Shown here: positions 5,973-12,648 of the stretch, piece by piece
Position numbering within the stretch: the first letter of the stretch is position 1
How the letters are laid out: every line of letters starts with the position of its first letter
Assembly: GCA_028700095.1 (NCBI GenBank)
Contig: JAQVTJ010000025.1
Span: 1 to 18,857, forward strand
Reading direction: 5' to 3'
Source of the DNA: Methanobacterium sp.
GTDB lineage: Archaea; Methanobacteriota; Methanobacteria; Methanobacteriales; Methanobacteriaceae
DNA length: 18,857 nt
Program-made: the position numbers and the translations under genes
The notes under the pieces: generated by a model
Told to the model about the DNA's origin: nothing
The model's input: the letters and a program-made list of their open reading frames with translations, nothing else
The model's database searches: none

Positions 5973-6863
5973 ATGCCAATTTTTATGTTAATAGGCCCTT
6001 TAACTAGGGATATAATTACAAGAGATAATTTAGTATATCACTCAACAGGAGGTGCAGTATATTATCAAGCAACAGCACTTTCAAATCTTGATGTTAATGT
6101 AACTGCAGTTATCACACTTTCACATGAAGACGAAGAACTTTTAAATGTCTTTCCTCAAGATGTGGATATAATTCCAATATTTTTTAATAAAACAATGAAA
6201 TTTGAGAATATATATCCTGATAATAATACTAATAACAGAATACAAAAGGCAACCATACCACAAAATCCTATTAAACCAGAAAATCTTCCAGAAAATATTG
6301 GATCCTATGATGCTGTTCTTTTATGTCCTCTTTATCCTTCAGATATTCCTATTGAAACAATAGAACATATATCTAATTATAATATACCTATTTATATGGG
6401 TGCACAGGGATATTTAAGAGAATTAAATGATAATCATGTTATTTTAAAGCCATGGGATAATTTTGAGAAGTTTTTAAGATTAATTCAAATGTTTTTCATT
6501 GATGAAACCGAAGCAAAAGTTATGACTGGAAAACATAAATTATCCCAGATAGGTAAAGAACTTTCAAATTTCGGCCCTCAAGAAGTAATAATTACCTGTG
6601 GAGATAGGGGTGCTATAATTTACTCATCCCTAAATAAATGTATATATAAAATTCCTGCATTTACCCCTCTGCAAACAGTAGATCCAACAGGTTTAGGTGA
6701 TACATATATGGCGGCCTATGCAACAAAAAGGATAGAAACATCAAACCTAGAAACTTGTGGAATATTTGCTGCAATGGTATCAACAATGAAACTAGAAAAA
6801 GCAGGACCATTCCAAGGAAATATTACAACTATCAATAAAAGACTTCAAAAAGTGTTAAAATAA
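5973..6863 (+). CDS. PfkB-family sugar/nucleoside kinase
   Basis: A 296-residue member of the PfkB (ribokinase-like) family, which phosphorylates sugars or nucleosides with ATP. The C-terminal signature is intact: VDPTGLGDTYMAAY (236-249), with Asp243 as the catalytic base and the GxGD anion hole; TCGDRGA (208-214) and the IDETEA segment (176-181) are further family landmarks. The N-terminal GG pair (26-27, STGGAVYYQATALSNL) marks the substrate-binding region, though the usual GGxxxN pattern is altered. Upstream is the HisA-like gene; both could act on phosphorylated or phosphorylatable ribose-type metabolites, but that is speculation. Substrate unknown. Confidence 0.85.
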   Translation: MPIFMLIGPLTRDIITRDNLVYHSTGGAVYYQATALSNLDVNVTAVITLSHEDEELLNVFPQDVDIIPIFFNKTMKFENIYPDNNTNNRIQKATIPQNPIKPENLPENIGSYDAVLLCPLYPSDIPIETIEHISNYNIPIYMGAQGYLRELNDNHVILKPWDNFEKFLRLIQMFFIDETEAKVMTGKHKLSQIGKELSNFGPQEVIITCGDRGAIIYSSLNKCIYKIPAFTPLQTVDPTGLGDTYMAAYATKRIETSNLETCGIFAAMVSTMKLEKAGPFQGNITTINKRLQKVLK

Positions 6864-6920
6864 AAAAAAAATAAAATAGTTTTATCATTCCCCCTATAAT
6901 ATTTTTAGGAGAGTAGAAAT

Positions 6921-7331
6921 ATGATTGAAGAAATTGAAAATATAGATAATAATTTTCATAGAGATTTACTAAAATCCCGCGGAGAAAAATTAGTTAATTA
7001 TGAAAAAATTTCCCATAAACCTGCAATAGATGATATTGGACCTACAGAACAAATTATTTTAACATTTGAAGATACTGATGAGATAGACATAGAAAATACA
7101 TATAAAGTACGGGTTATTGCTAATAATATGGAAGTTAGTATATGTGACAGTTTTAACAAGCCAATTAACATAAAATCCATTATAGGAAAAAGATTATTAG
7201 ATTATGGGGAAATATTTTTTGATGATTTCAATACAAGTACCGGGAATATGCAGAGAATTACATTAATTTTTGAAGAAGATTATGGGATAAATATTGATGG
7301 TTATAATTTATTAATAGAGAAATATAACTAG
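6921..7331 (+). CDS. Unknown acidic protein, 136 residues
   Basis: Not recognised. The gene looks real: AGGAGAG (6909-6915) precedes the ATG at a proper distance and codon usage resembles the neighbours. The product is soluble and acidic, with no membrane segment and no Cys/His zinc pattern (one Cys only). Its first 40 residues are charged (MIEEIENIDNNFHRDLLKSRGEK), followed by alternating hydrophobic strands (QIILTFEDTDEIDIENTYKVRVIANNMEVSI is one continuous beta-like region) and a C-terminal IDGYNLLIEKYN, so a mostly beta fold is likely. It follows the PfkB kinase by 57 bases in the same direction and ends in a convergent gap. May be restricted to close relatives. Confidence 0.7.
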   Translation: MIEEIENIDNNFHRDLLKSRGEKLVNYEKISHKPAIDDIGPTEQIILTFEDTDEIDIENTYKVRVIANNMEVSICDSFNKPINIKSIIGKRLLDYGEIFFDDFNTSTGNMQRITLIFEEDYGINIDGYNLLIEKYN

Positions 7332-7469
7332 AAAATAAAATAGAATAATATTATTAATAATTATATTTAAAATATTATATTTTTTTTATATTTTTATCAA
7401 TTATAATTTGATTTTATTTTAACCTATATTTTACTAATTTTTTAATTTTAAAAAAAAATATAATTTTAT

Positions 7470-7652
7470 TTAACCTAGAAGGAATGGAAGTATTAGAAAT
7501 GGAAGTATTCCTCCTGCAAAAAATAGAACTATCCCTGCTATTGTGTATGGAGTATTCCTATCCATTATACCATTACAAAGAAGCAGTACACTTAATACAC
7601 CCATAATAGGTGGAATTATATGTGAAAATAATAATACAAATGTGTTTGCCAT
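7470..7652 (-). CDS. Small two-helix membrane protein, 60 residues
   Basis: Reading the minus strand from CAT at 7650-7652 gives MANTFVLLFSHIIPPIMGVL..., with two strongly hydrophobic stretches (about residues 5-24 and 35-59) around a polar turn NGIMDRNTPY. The final helix is GG-ILPFLILPFLLG. GTGATC lies three bases before the start, a short-spaced but good Shine-Dalgarno core; an upstream in-frame extension to 7700 exists but lacks one. The opposite-strand frame at 7543-7740 is lower quality and is taken as its shadow. No family is recognised. It is convergent with the gene ending at 7331 and lies downstream of the HAD gene on the same strand. Confidence 0.55.
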   Translation of the reverse strand: MANTFVLLFSHIIPPIMGVLSVLLLCNGIMDRNTPYTIAGIVLFFAGGILPFLILPFLLG

Positions 7653-7798
7653 GGGGATCACTTTTTTATATATCAAAATTTTTTTTATATATATAATCAA
7701 TATAATATTAATTTTATATTCATTTAAATTTAATCTTTAGAAATATTTTTTTTTATTTTTTTTATCTAATTCTTGGTATAAAAATGATTATAGTTATA

Positions 7799-7807
7799 AA
7801 AAAAAAG
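7799..7807 (-). terminator. T-run terminator of HAD gene (minus strand)
   Basis: A nine-A run on the plus strand reads as nine T residues just after the HAD stop codon on the minus strand, a plausible terminator for the S8e-PolB2-HAD direction. Confidence 0.5.
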
Positions 7808-7817
7808 ATATTTTATT

Positions 7818-8498
7818 TTACATTTTATTCTTAATTTCACCAATATCTGATATTATATCTATTTTACCATTGGATTTATTAATATATTCTTTTTCTGATG
7901 CTGTTAATTGGGGAGTTAAATATATTGCAGACATACCTGCATTTATAGCTCCTTGTATATCATCAGAAAAACTATTACCTATCATCACGGCATTCTCAGC
8001 TTTACATCCCATTCTACCCATTGCAAGTTCAAATATATTAATATCTGGTTTTTCAACCCCGGTTTCTTGTGATGTTATCACTGAATCAAAGAAATGATGT
8101 AAACCAAGTCTAACAAGTTTTTCATATTGTTTAATTGTTAAACCATTTGATATAACACCTAAATTATATCCCTGTGCCTTTAAATGTATAAGTGTGGACA
8201 TTGTCTCTGGAAAAAGTCTTAAAAGCGCAAATTTAACATTATGATACGTGATCATTCCAATAGCAACTAATAAAAGGTTTTCTTCTCCAAAAACTCTTTT
8301 GGTAAGAACATTTAAATGTTGATCATAATTTGAACCTTTTTCTTTAATGATTTCTCTTAATAAAATATAAGCATCATCATGTGTTAATGGCAGTCCTGCA
8401 GCTATCATTGCATTTAACGCAGCTTTTCTAGCTAGTTTTGCAAATCCTGATGTATCATAAAGTGTATCATCAATATCGAAAAAAATAGCTTTAATCAT
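7818..8498 (-). CDS. HAD-superfamily hydrolase, probable phosphatase
   Basis: A 226-residue soluble enzyme of HAD subfamily I. All four motifs are visible: DIDDT with nucleophile Asp8 and acid/base Asp10 (FFDIDDTLYD), motif II SNG (Ser117), motif III Lys150 in GVEKPD, and motif IV GNSFSDDI (174-181) for Mg2+. An alpha-helical cap of type C1 lies between motifs I and II. The pattern resembles archaeal enzymes annotated as glyceraldehyde-3-phosphate phosphatase, but substrate cannot be read from sequence. I chose ATG 8498 over the GTG four codons upstream because that GTG lies within the AGGTG ribosome binding site. It is transcribed in the same direction as polB2, 249 bases downstream of it. 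Confidence 0.88.
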   Translation of the reverse strand: MIKAIFFDIDDTLYDTSGFAKLARKAALNAMIAAGLPLTHDDAYILLREIIKEKGSNYDQHLNVLTKRVFGEENLLLVAIGMITYHNVKFALLRLFPETMSTLIHLKAQGYNLGVISNGLTIKQYEKLVRLGLHHFFDSVITSQETGVEKPDINIFELAMGRMGCKAENAVMIGNSFSDDIQGAINAGMSAIYLTPQLTASEKEYINKSNGKIDIISDIGEIKNKM

Positions 8499-8747
8499 TT
8501 TTTTTAACACCTACATTATTTTAATTAAAAATTTGAGGGATATAAAATATATAAATTAATGGAAATAGCACAAATTAAAATAATAGAAATTCTTTTTATA
8601 GGTATAAAAATTTTTTCCAATGCTTATTTAAAGAATTGCTATCCCAAAAAAATAATTTGAGCAAAATATCATATCCCTTCTTAACCATAAAATTATTATA
8701 TAATATGATTTATAATGGATTTTTACATAATATTAGAAATATTCAAC

Positions 8748-9404
8748 TTAAAAAAATGTATCTAAACTACTTTGTTTTTCTTTGTGCATTATATCATCTT
8801 TTGAATAGCCAATTGCTTCTATAATTCTAGAAACCGCAGGCATGACTTGATTTTCAATATAGTAATTGGGATCATAGTTAATAACATCAACATCTTCTAA
8901 GGGAATTGCCCGTTTGCTAATAGGCTCTTTTCCTTTTACAATCACATATCGTATTATTGCTCCTCGTGAAATATTTCTTCCATTTGCAATGGATTTTTTA
9001 GCTGCTAAAACATGGGGTGCCATCTGAACATATTCTTCAGGATTTTTAGTTAGCTGTGTATGTATTACAAGATCTTCTAGGGAAATTTTACCACATTTTA
9101 TCTCTTCAACCACAGCTCTAATGATTTTTGTGGCTTTTTGAGGAGAAGCATCTTCTAAAATAGCTCTTAAAACTTTTCCCTGTGTTTTTTTAGCAACCGG
9201 AGCCCAGTCACGCCGAACTAATTCTAATCCTTTAACTACTATATTTTTATTTTCTATGAGAGCATATCTTTTCTTGGTAACAAAGAAGCCTCTCTCATAG
9301 AAACCTTCATATTCAAGTTCCATTCCTTCAGGAAGATTTTTATTAACATCTTCCAGGAATTCATTAACTTTTTCTAAAATTTCTTCATTCAACAAGCACA
9401 CCAT
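8748..9404 (-). CDS. polB2: DNA polymerase B, C-terminal subunit (PolB2) with PIP box
   Basis: This is the separately encoded C-terminal part of a family B DNA polymerase, not a whole enzyme: 218 residues against about 780 for an intact archaeal PolB. It begins just after the palm acid motifs, carries the KxY motif (K45-R46-Y47 in FFVTKKRYAL), then the thumb region (GLELVRRDWAPVAKKTQ, 59-75). It ends in QSSLDTFF (211-218), a perfect PCNA-interacting peptide (QxxLxxFF). Split PolB is established for Methanothermobacter thermautotrophicus (MTH1208 plus MTH208); the large piece is not in this window. It overlaps the S8e 3' end by 20 bases if ATG 9404 is used; TTG at 9392 or 9395, four or five codons in, may be the true start. 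Confidence 0.93.
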   Translation of the reverse strand: MVCLLNEEILEKVNEFLEDVNKNLPEGMELEYEGFYERGFFVTKKRYALIENKNIVVKGLELVRRDWAPVAKKTQGKVLRAILEDASPQKATKIIRAVVEEIKCGKISLEDLVIHTQLTKNPEEYVQMAPHVLAAKKSIANGRNISRGAIIRYVIVKGKEPISKRAIPLEDVDVINYDPNYYIENQVMPAVSRIIEAIGYSKDDIMHKEKQSSLDTFF

Positions 9405-9765
9405 TTATCATACCATGTTGACCTGGTCTTGATGTAACTTTAACTTTACCTAGGCTTGTGTCTACAACTGCTCCTTTAGTTATAATATTACGCCTTACAA
9501 AGTGAGTATTTGCTGTATTCTCAACTACAGTCATAATTTCTGCAACTTTTACTTTATTTGTTTTAGGATCCACAACATTGATATTATTATCATTTATCAG
9601 CCTAACTTTTCCATTACCACCCTTTGTACGGATGATCTTAATTTTACGGTCACCTATCTTGGTATCTGCGGGGTCTCTTCCAAATTCCATGTTTTTTTTA
9701 TTTCTGTAGGTCTTTGCACGTGCACCACTCGGTTTTCTTAATGATTTTCCTTGCCAAATTGCCAT
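9385..9765 (-). CDS. rps8e: Ribosomal protein eS8 (S8e)
   Basis: A 126-residue small-subunit ribosomal protein. MAIWQGKSLRKPSGARAKTYRNKKNMEFGRDPADTKIG is the hallmark N-terminus of archaeal S8e, and the C-terminal VTSRPGQHGMINGVLVE also fits. GAGGTGA lies just before the ATG on the minus strand, a strong ribosome binding site. It is the first gene of the S8e-polB2 unit. The order S8e followed by the polymerase fragment suggests shared growth-linked expression. Confidence 0.96.
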   Translation of the reverse strand: MAIWQGKSLRKPSGARAKTYRNKKNMEFGRDPADTKIGDRKIKIIRTKGGNGKVRLINDNNINVVDPKTNKVKVAEIMTVVENTANTHFVRRNIITKGAVVDTSLGKVKVTSRPGQHGMINGVLVE

Positions 9766-9790
9766 TATTTCACCTCTAAAGCTTAAACTA

Positions 9791-9810
9791 TAATATATTT
9801 TATATTTTTA
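9791..9810 (-). promoter_or_regulatory. Promoter of rps8e-polB2 (minus strand)
   Basis: On the minus strand the sequence reads ATATAAAATATATTATAG, a TATA-rich stretch about 30-45 bases before the S8e start. A second TATA-like motif lies at about 9827-9837. Confidence 0.45.
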
Positions 9811-9817
9811 TCCATGA

Positions 9818-9852
9818 AAATTTCAATTTATAAAAATATGATGTTGAAATTT
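9818..9852. repeat. 9-bp inverted repeat around TATA-like core
   Basis: AAATTTCAA (9818-9826) and TTGAAATTT (9844-9852) are perfect complements with a 17-base spacer containing TTTATAAAAATAT. This arrangement could be an operator over a promoter. In such AT-rich DNA chance is possible, but the C/G at matching positions raises its weight. Confidence 0.45.
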
Positions 9853-9976
9853 AACATATATTCTAATTATGGATCTTCCCTAAAAAACCTTAAGGAAAAA
9901 CTACATTTATAGATCCAACTATATTAATATTATTAATTTCTAATCATGAATAATTAAAATATTTTTTTAAATGTTA

Positions 9977-10009
9977 TAAGTGTTTCATGTTTATATTAGT
10001 AAACACTTA
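9977..10009. repeat. 9-bp inverted repeat around TATA-like core
   Basis: TAAGTGTTT (9977-9985) and AAACACTTA (10001-10009) are perfect complements with a 15-base spacer that contains TTTATATTAG. It lies about 195 bases from both flanking genes, so it is not obviously tied to either. Confidence 0.45.
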
Positions 10010-10203
10010 AAAATATGTTGTTTATAAATAGAAAAAAAAAATATTAATTTAAAAAAACTTAATATAATATATATTATTAAATAAAAAAAAAGATGGACTA
10101 ATATAATTCTTTAATTAAATAAAAAGAAAATAAGTTTATAACAAAATATTAGAAAAATATTTCATTTTTTTTTATAATTCTAAAATTAATTTGGTAGATA
10201 TAT

Positions 10204-10536
10204 ATGGTTAAAAAAATCAAAAATAATAATAGTAAAGATGGATGGCAAGAAGTTAAAGATCCAGAAGATGAAATTTGGAGACCTGAAGCTATTGGTGAAG
10301 AAATTAGTGGAAAATATATAAGAAGAGAAGATGATGTTGGAAAGTATCATAGTACAAAATATACTTTAGATACAGAAAACGGAGAAAAAGAAGTATTTGG
10401 ATCAACTGTATTGGACAATAAATTCAAGGATATACAATTAGGTTATGAAGTTAAAATAATATATATGGGTGAAAAACCAAGCACACCTCCAAGAAAGCCT
10501 TTTAAATTATTTCAAGTCTTTAAAAGACAAATCTGA
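10204..10536 (+). CDS. Unknown small protein, possibly OB-like beta fold
   Basis: Not recognised with certainty. The 110-residue product opens with a lysine/asparagine-rich tail, then GWQEVKDPEDEIWRPEAIGEE, then alternating strands: GKYIRREDDVGKYHSTKYTL, KEVFGSTVLDNKF and YEVKIIYMGEK, ending with a Pro/Lys linker (PSTPPRKPFK) and a final strand LFQVFKRQ. The pattern 'G-E-x-I-x-G...Y-x-S-x-x-Y-x-L...E-x-x-V-F-G-S-T-V-L-D' is one I associate with small phage or plasmid proteins that may adopt an OB fold, so a nucleic-acid or mobile-element link is possible but unproven. No strong ribosome binding site (GGTAGAT is weak). It stands alone between two long gaps. Confidence 0.65.
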   Translation: MVKKIKNNNSKDGWQEVKDPEDEIWRPEAIGEEISGKYIRREDDVGKYHSTKYTLDTENGEKEVFGSTVLDNKFKDIQLGYEVKIIYMGEKPSTPPRKPFKLFQVFKRQI

Positions 10537-10782
10537 TAATTTTATCTGATTTACAAATTATTTAATAAAATTAGAGTATCATTTGATATATATATTTTTT
10601 TTATTATATTATAGGATAAAATTAGCATCATAGTTTTTATAGGGTGTGATCTAATACCACAAATAAGAACTTTTCAATATAATTAAAATATAATTATGAA
10701 ATATATTTACATAAAAAAAAAAATTATATTTTATATCATATTGATATATTGAAGAATTTGTAAAAATTTATACATTATTTTT

Positions 10783-10814
10783 AAACATCCCATTAAAAAG
10801 TATGGGATTGGTTT
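10783..10814. repeat. Bulged inverted repeat upstream of hypE
   Basis: AAACATCCCAT (10783-10793) pairs with ATGGGAT (10802-10808) and, after a TG bulge, GTTT (10811-10814). The loop is eight bases. A GC-containing inverted repeat in otherwise A/T DNA, followed by the palindrome ATAAGATCTTAT at 10826-10837, suggests an operator or a leader structure for hypE. It could also be a short RNA ending at the T-run near 10846-10855. Confidence 0.45.
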
Positions 10815-10852
10815 AATAACAATTTATAAGATCTTATTGAGGATATTTTTTT

Positions 10853-10866
10853 TTTATATTAAATAT
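10853..10866 (+). promoter_or_regulatory. Promoter of hypE
   Basis: TTTATATTAAATAT is a TATA-like element about 50 bases before the hypE ATG, giving a predicted leader of roughly 25 bases. Confidence 0.45.
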
Positions 10867-10909
10867 CTTAACATATAACAAATTTAAAAAAAAAGGTAGG
10901 GTGAACTTT

Positions 10910-11920
10910 ATGAAAATAGGTATGTCTCATGGAGCTGGCGGTGGGGTCATGCAGGGCCTCATATCAGAAATTATACTTGGAAACCTTAAAAATAAAAGTG
11001 TTAATGGGGGAATTGGACTTGAAGATCTTGATGATGGAGCTACAATACCATTAGAAGATTATGAAATTGTTGTAAGTACAGATAGCCATACAATTGATCC
11101 AATATTTTTTCCTGGAGGAGATATTGGAACCATATCCATAGCAGGTACTGTTAATGATGTTTCTGTTATGGGTGCAAAACCTCTTGCAATAACAAATGCA
11201 ATGGTTATAAGTGAAGGATTTTCAGGTGAAGACTTTGAAAAGATTATCAAATCAATGGATAAAATTTGCACAGAAACAGGTGTGGCTATAATAACAGGAG
11301 ATACTAAGGTAATGGAATATGATAAACTTGATAATATAATTATAACCACCACAGGAATAGGTATAGTTAAAAAAGGAGAAGTTAAAAGAGATTCTGGCCT
11401 TAAAATAGGAGATAAAATAATTCTCACAGGAAGTGTTGGAGATCATGGTATATCACTCATGTCCTATAGGGAAGGATTTGGTTTTGAAACAGACCTTAAA
11501 TCGGATGTAGCACCTGTTTGGGAGATGGTTGAAGCTGCTCTTAAAGTGGGTGGTGTAAATGCCATGAAAGATCCTACAAGAGGTGGAATTGCAAATGCAC
11601 TCAATGAACTTGCATCAAAATCTGGTGTGGGAATGATGTTAGAAGAGGAAAAAATTCCCTTAAAAGATGCTGTTGTAGCTGCTTCGGAAATGTTAGGAAT
11701 AGACCCTTATGAAGTAGCAAATGAAGGTAAAGTTATTATGGGAGTTGAAGCAGATAATGCAGATGAAATATTAGCTGCAATTAAAAACACTAAATATGGT
11801 AAGGATGCACAGATCATAGGAGAAGTTACAAACCATTCCCATGTAATTTTAGAAACCCTACTAGGCGGCAAACGCATACTTGAAGCCCCAATTGCTGATC
11901 CAGTACCTAGAGTATGTTAA
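10910..11920 (+). CDS. hypE: Hydrogenase maturation protein HypE
   Basis: HypE dehydrates the carbamoyl group passed from HypF on its C-terminal cysteine to make the cyanide ligands of NiFe hydrogenases, which are essential for hydrogen-dependent methanogenesis. The 336-residue product starts MKIGMSHGAGG, has the AIR-synthase-like core (STDSHTIDP, GGDIGTISIAGTVNDVSVMGA, KDPTRGGIANALNE) and ends with PRVC, the required terminal Cys. ATG 10910 is chosen because GGGTGA (10899-10904) lies five bases upstream; an in-frame GTG at 10901 lies within that site. Other hyp genes are not nearby, so the gene is a stand-alone unit here. Confidence 0.96.
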   Translation: MKIGMSHGAGGGVMQGLISEIILGNLKNKSVNGGIGLEDLDDGATIPLEDYEIVVSTDSHTIDPIFFPGGDIGTISIAGTVNDVSVMGAKPLAITNAMVISEGFSGEDFEKIIKSMDKICTETGVAIITGDTKVMEYDKLDNIIITTTGIGIVKKGEVKRDSGLKIGDKIILTGSVGDHGISLMSYREGFGFETDLKSDVAPVWEMVEAALKVGGVNAMKDPTRGGIANALNELASKSGVGMMLEEEKIPLKDAVVAASEMLGIDPYEVANEGKVIMGVEADNADEILAAIKNTKYGKDAQIIGEVTNHSHVILETLLGGKRILEAPIADPVPRVC

Positions 11921-11929
11921 TATATTAAA

Positions 11930-11937
11930 TTTTTTTT
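11930..11937 (+). terminator. T-run terminator of hypE
   Basis: Eight T residues begin ten bases after the hypE stop, a plausible oligo-T terminator. Confidence 0.5.
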
Positions 11938-12134
11938 AAAAAATAAAAGAAAAATTTTAATAGGTTATATTATCTTAGTATTTGGAATAATCATATTTAG
12001 ATAAAAAAAAGAGCATTAAAAAAATAAATAAAATAAAAGTAAAACCACAATTTATAATATAATATCTGATTATAATTGGAAAAATAATATAAAATGGTAT
12101 AATATAGGGAATTTACAAATAACGAGTGATAAAT

Positions 12135-12545
12135 ATGGAAAACTTCTGGGGTCGACGATTTGCAGCTTTACTAGTAGACATGGTTATAATAACACTTTTA
12201 TTATGGATAACAAGCCATTTAATATTTATTTTAGCGGCGGTACTTGGAATTTACACTTTTTTAAATTATTGGGTTTTTATAGGGGCAATTTTAATAATAG
12301 CCTATTTCACATATATTGAAGGCACAATCTCTACAACACTGGGTAAAATATTATTTAAATTAAAAGTAAAAACAAAAAATGGAAATATGGATTATAAAAC
12401 AGCTTTTATCAGAAACCTATCTAAAATATTATGGCTTCCCCTAATTATTGATATAATACTTGGCTTTATATTTGTGGATTCAAAGGACAGAATTCTTAAC
12501 CAAATTTCAGAAACATTTATTGTAGATACTAAAAAAAAGGACTAA
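12135..12545 (+). CDS. RDD-family membrane protein
   Basis: A 136-residue integral membrane protein. It opens MENFWGRRFAALLVDMVI, the RDD pattern (Arg7/8, Asp15), followed by three hydrophobic segments (about 10-31, 35-60 and 96-115) and the internal TLGKILFKLKVK motif that marks RDD proteins. Its cellular role is unknown; some bacterial RDD proteins are linked to ion transport. ATG 12135 is the start because GAGTGAT (12124-12130) lies four bases upstream, and the GTG at 12126 falls within it. It is convergent with the broken MFS gene. Confidence 0.82.
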   Translation: MENFWGRRFAALLVDMVIITLLLWITSHLIFILAAVLGIYTFLNYWVFIGAILIIAYFTYIEGTISTTLGKILFKLKVKTKNGNMDYKTAFIRNLSKILWLPLIIDIILGFIFVDSKDRILNQISETFIVDTKKKD

Positions 12546-12594
12546 AAAAAAGGATCTTAAAAAAACATCCAAAAATATATATATTTTTATATAC

Positions 12595-12601
12595 TTTTTT
12601 T
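12595..12601 (+). terminator. T-run after RDD gene
   Basis: Seven T residues lie in a convergent gap. A-runs at 12544-12551 and 12559-12565 would serve the opposite strand, ending the MFS transcript. Confidence 0.4.
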
Positions 12602-12648
12602 GGTGGGGATATATAATTCTCTATTTTTCTATTTTCTCCCTTTTTTTA

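Larger units (their letters stand above)
9766..10203. other. AT-rich divergent gap with inverted repeats
   Basis: No protein gene is supported. The gap lies between the divergent rps8e and the 10204 gene. It holds a 9-bp inverted repeat at 9818-9826/9844-9852 around a TATA-like core, a GGATCT/AGATCC stem at 9871-9876/9911-9916 enclosing CCTTAAGG, a T-run at 9962-9968, and a second 9-bp inverted repeat at 9977-9985/10001-10009, also around a TATA-like core. The remainder is plain A/T. Confidence 0.6.
10537..10909. other. Gap upstream of hypE
   Basis: No protein gene is seen. The first 220 bases are A/T-rich and featureless apart from an isolated GC-richer patch (AGGGTGTGATCTAATACCAC, 10640-10659). 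From 10783 there is a hairpin, a 12-bp palindrome (10826-10837), a T-run and the hypE promoter, listed separately. Confidence 0.6.

Noticed and set aside
7543..7740. 65-codon plus-strand frame opposite the small membrane protein
   Set aside because: Its second half is low-complexity Ile/Asn/Phe from AT-rich DNA; the minus-strand frame has a better start and two clean helices.
8636..8824. 62-codon plus-strand frame between the HAD and polB2 genes
   Set aside because: No ribosome binding site, Leu/Asn/Tyr-rich translation, and its end lies over the polB2 PIP-box region.
9961..10200. Origin-like AT-rich tract
   Set aside because: Only low-complexity A/T; no origin recognition box repeats and no cdc6/orc1 gene nearby.
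11059..11446. Minus-strand frames opposite hypE
   Set aside because: Shadows of hypE, which is identified end to end.
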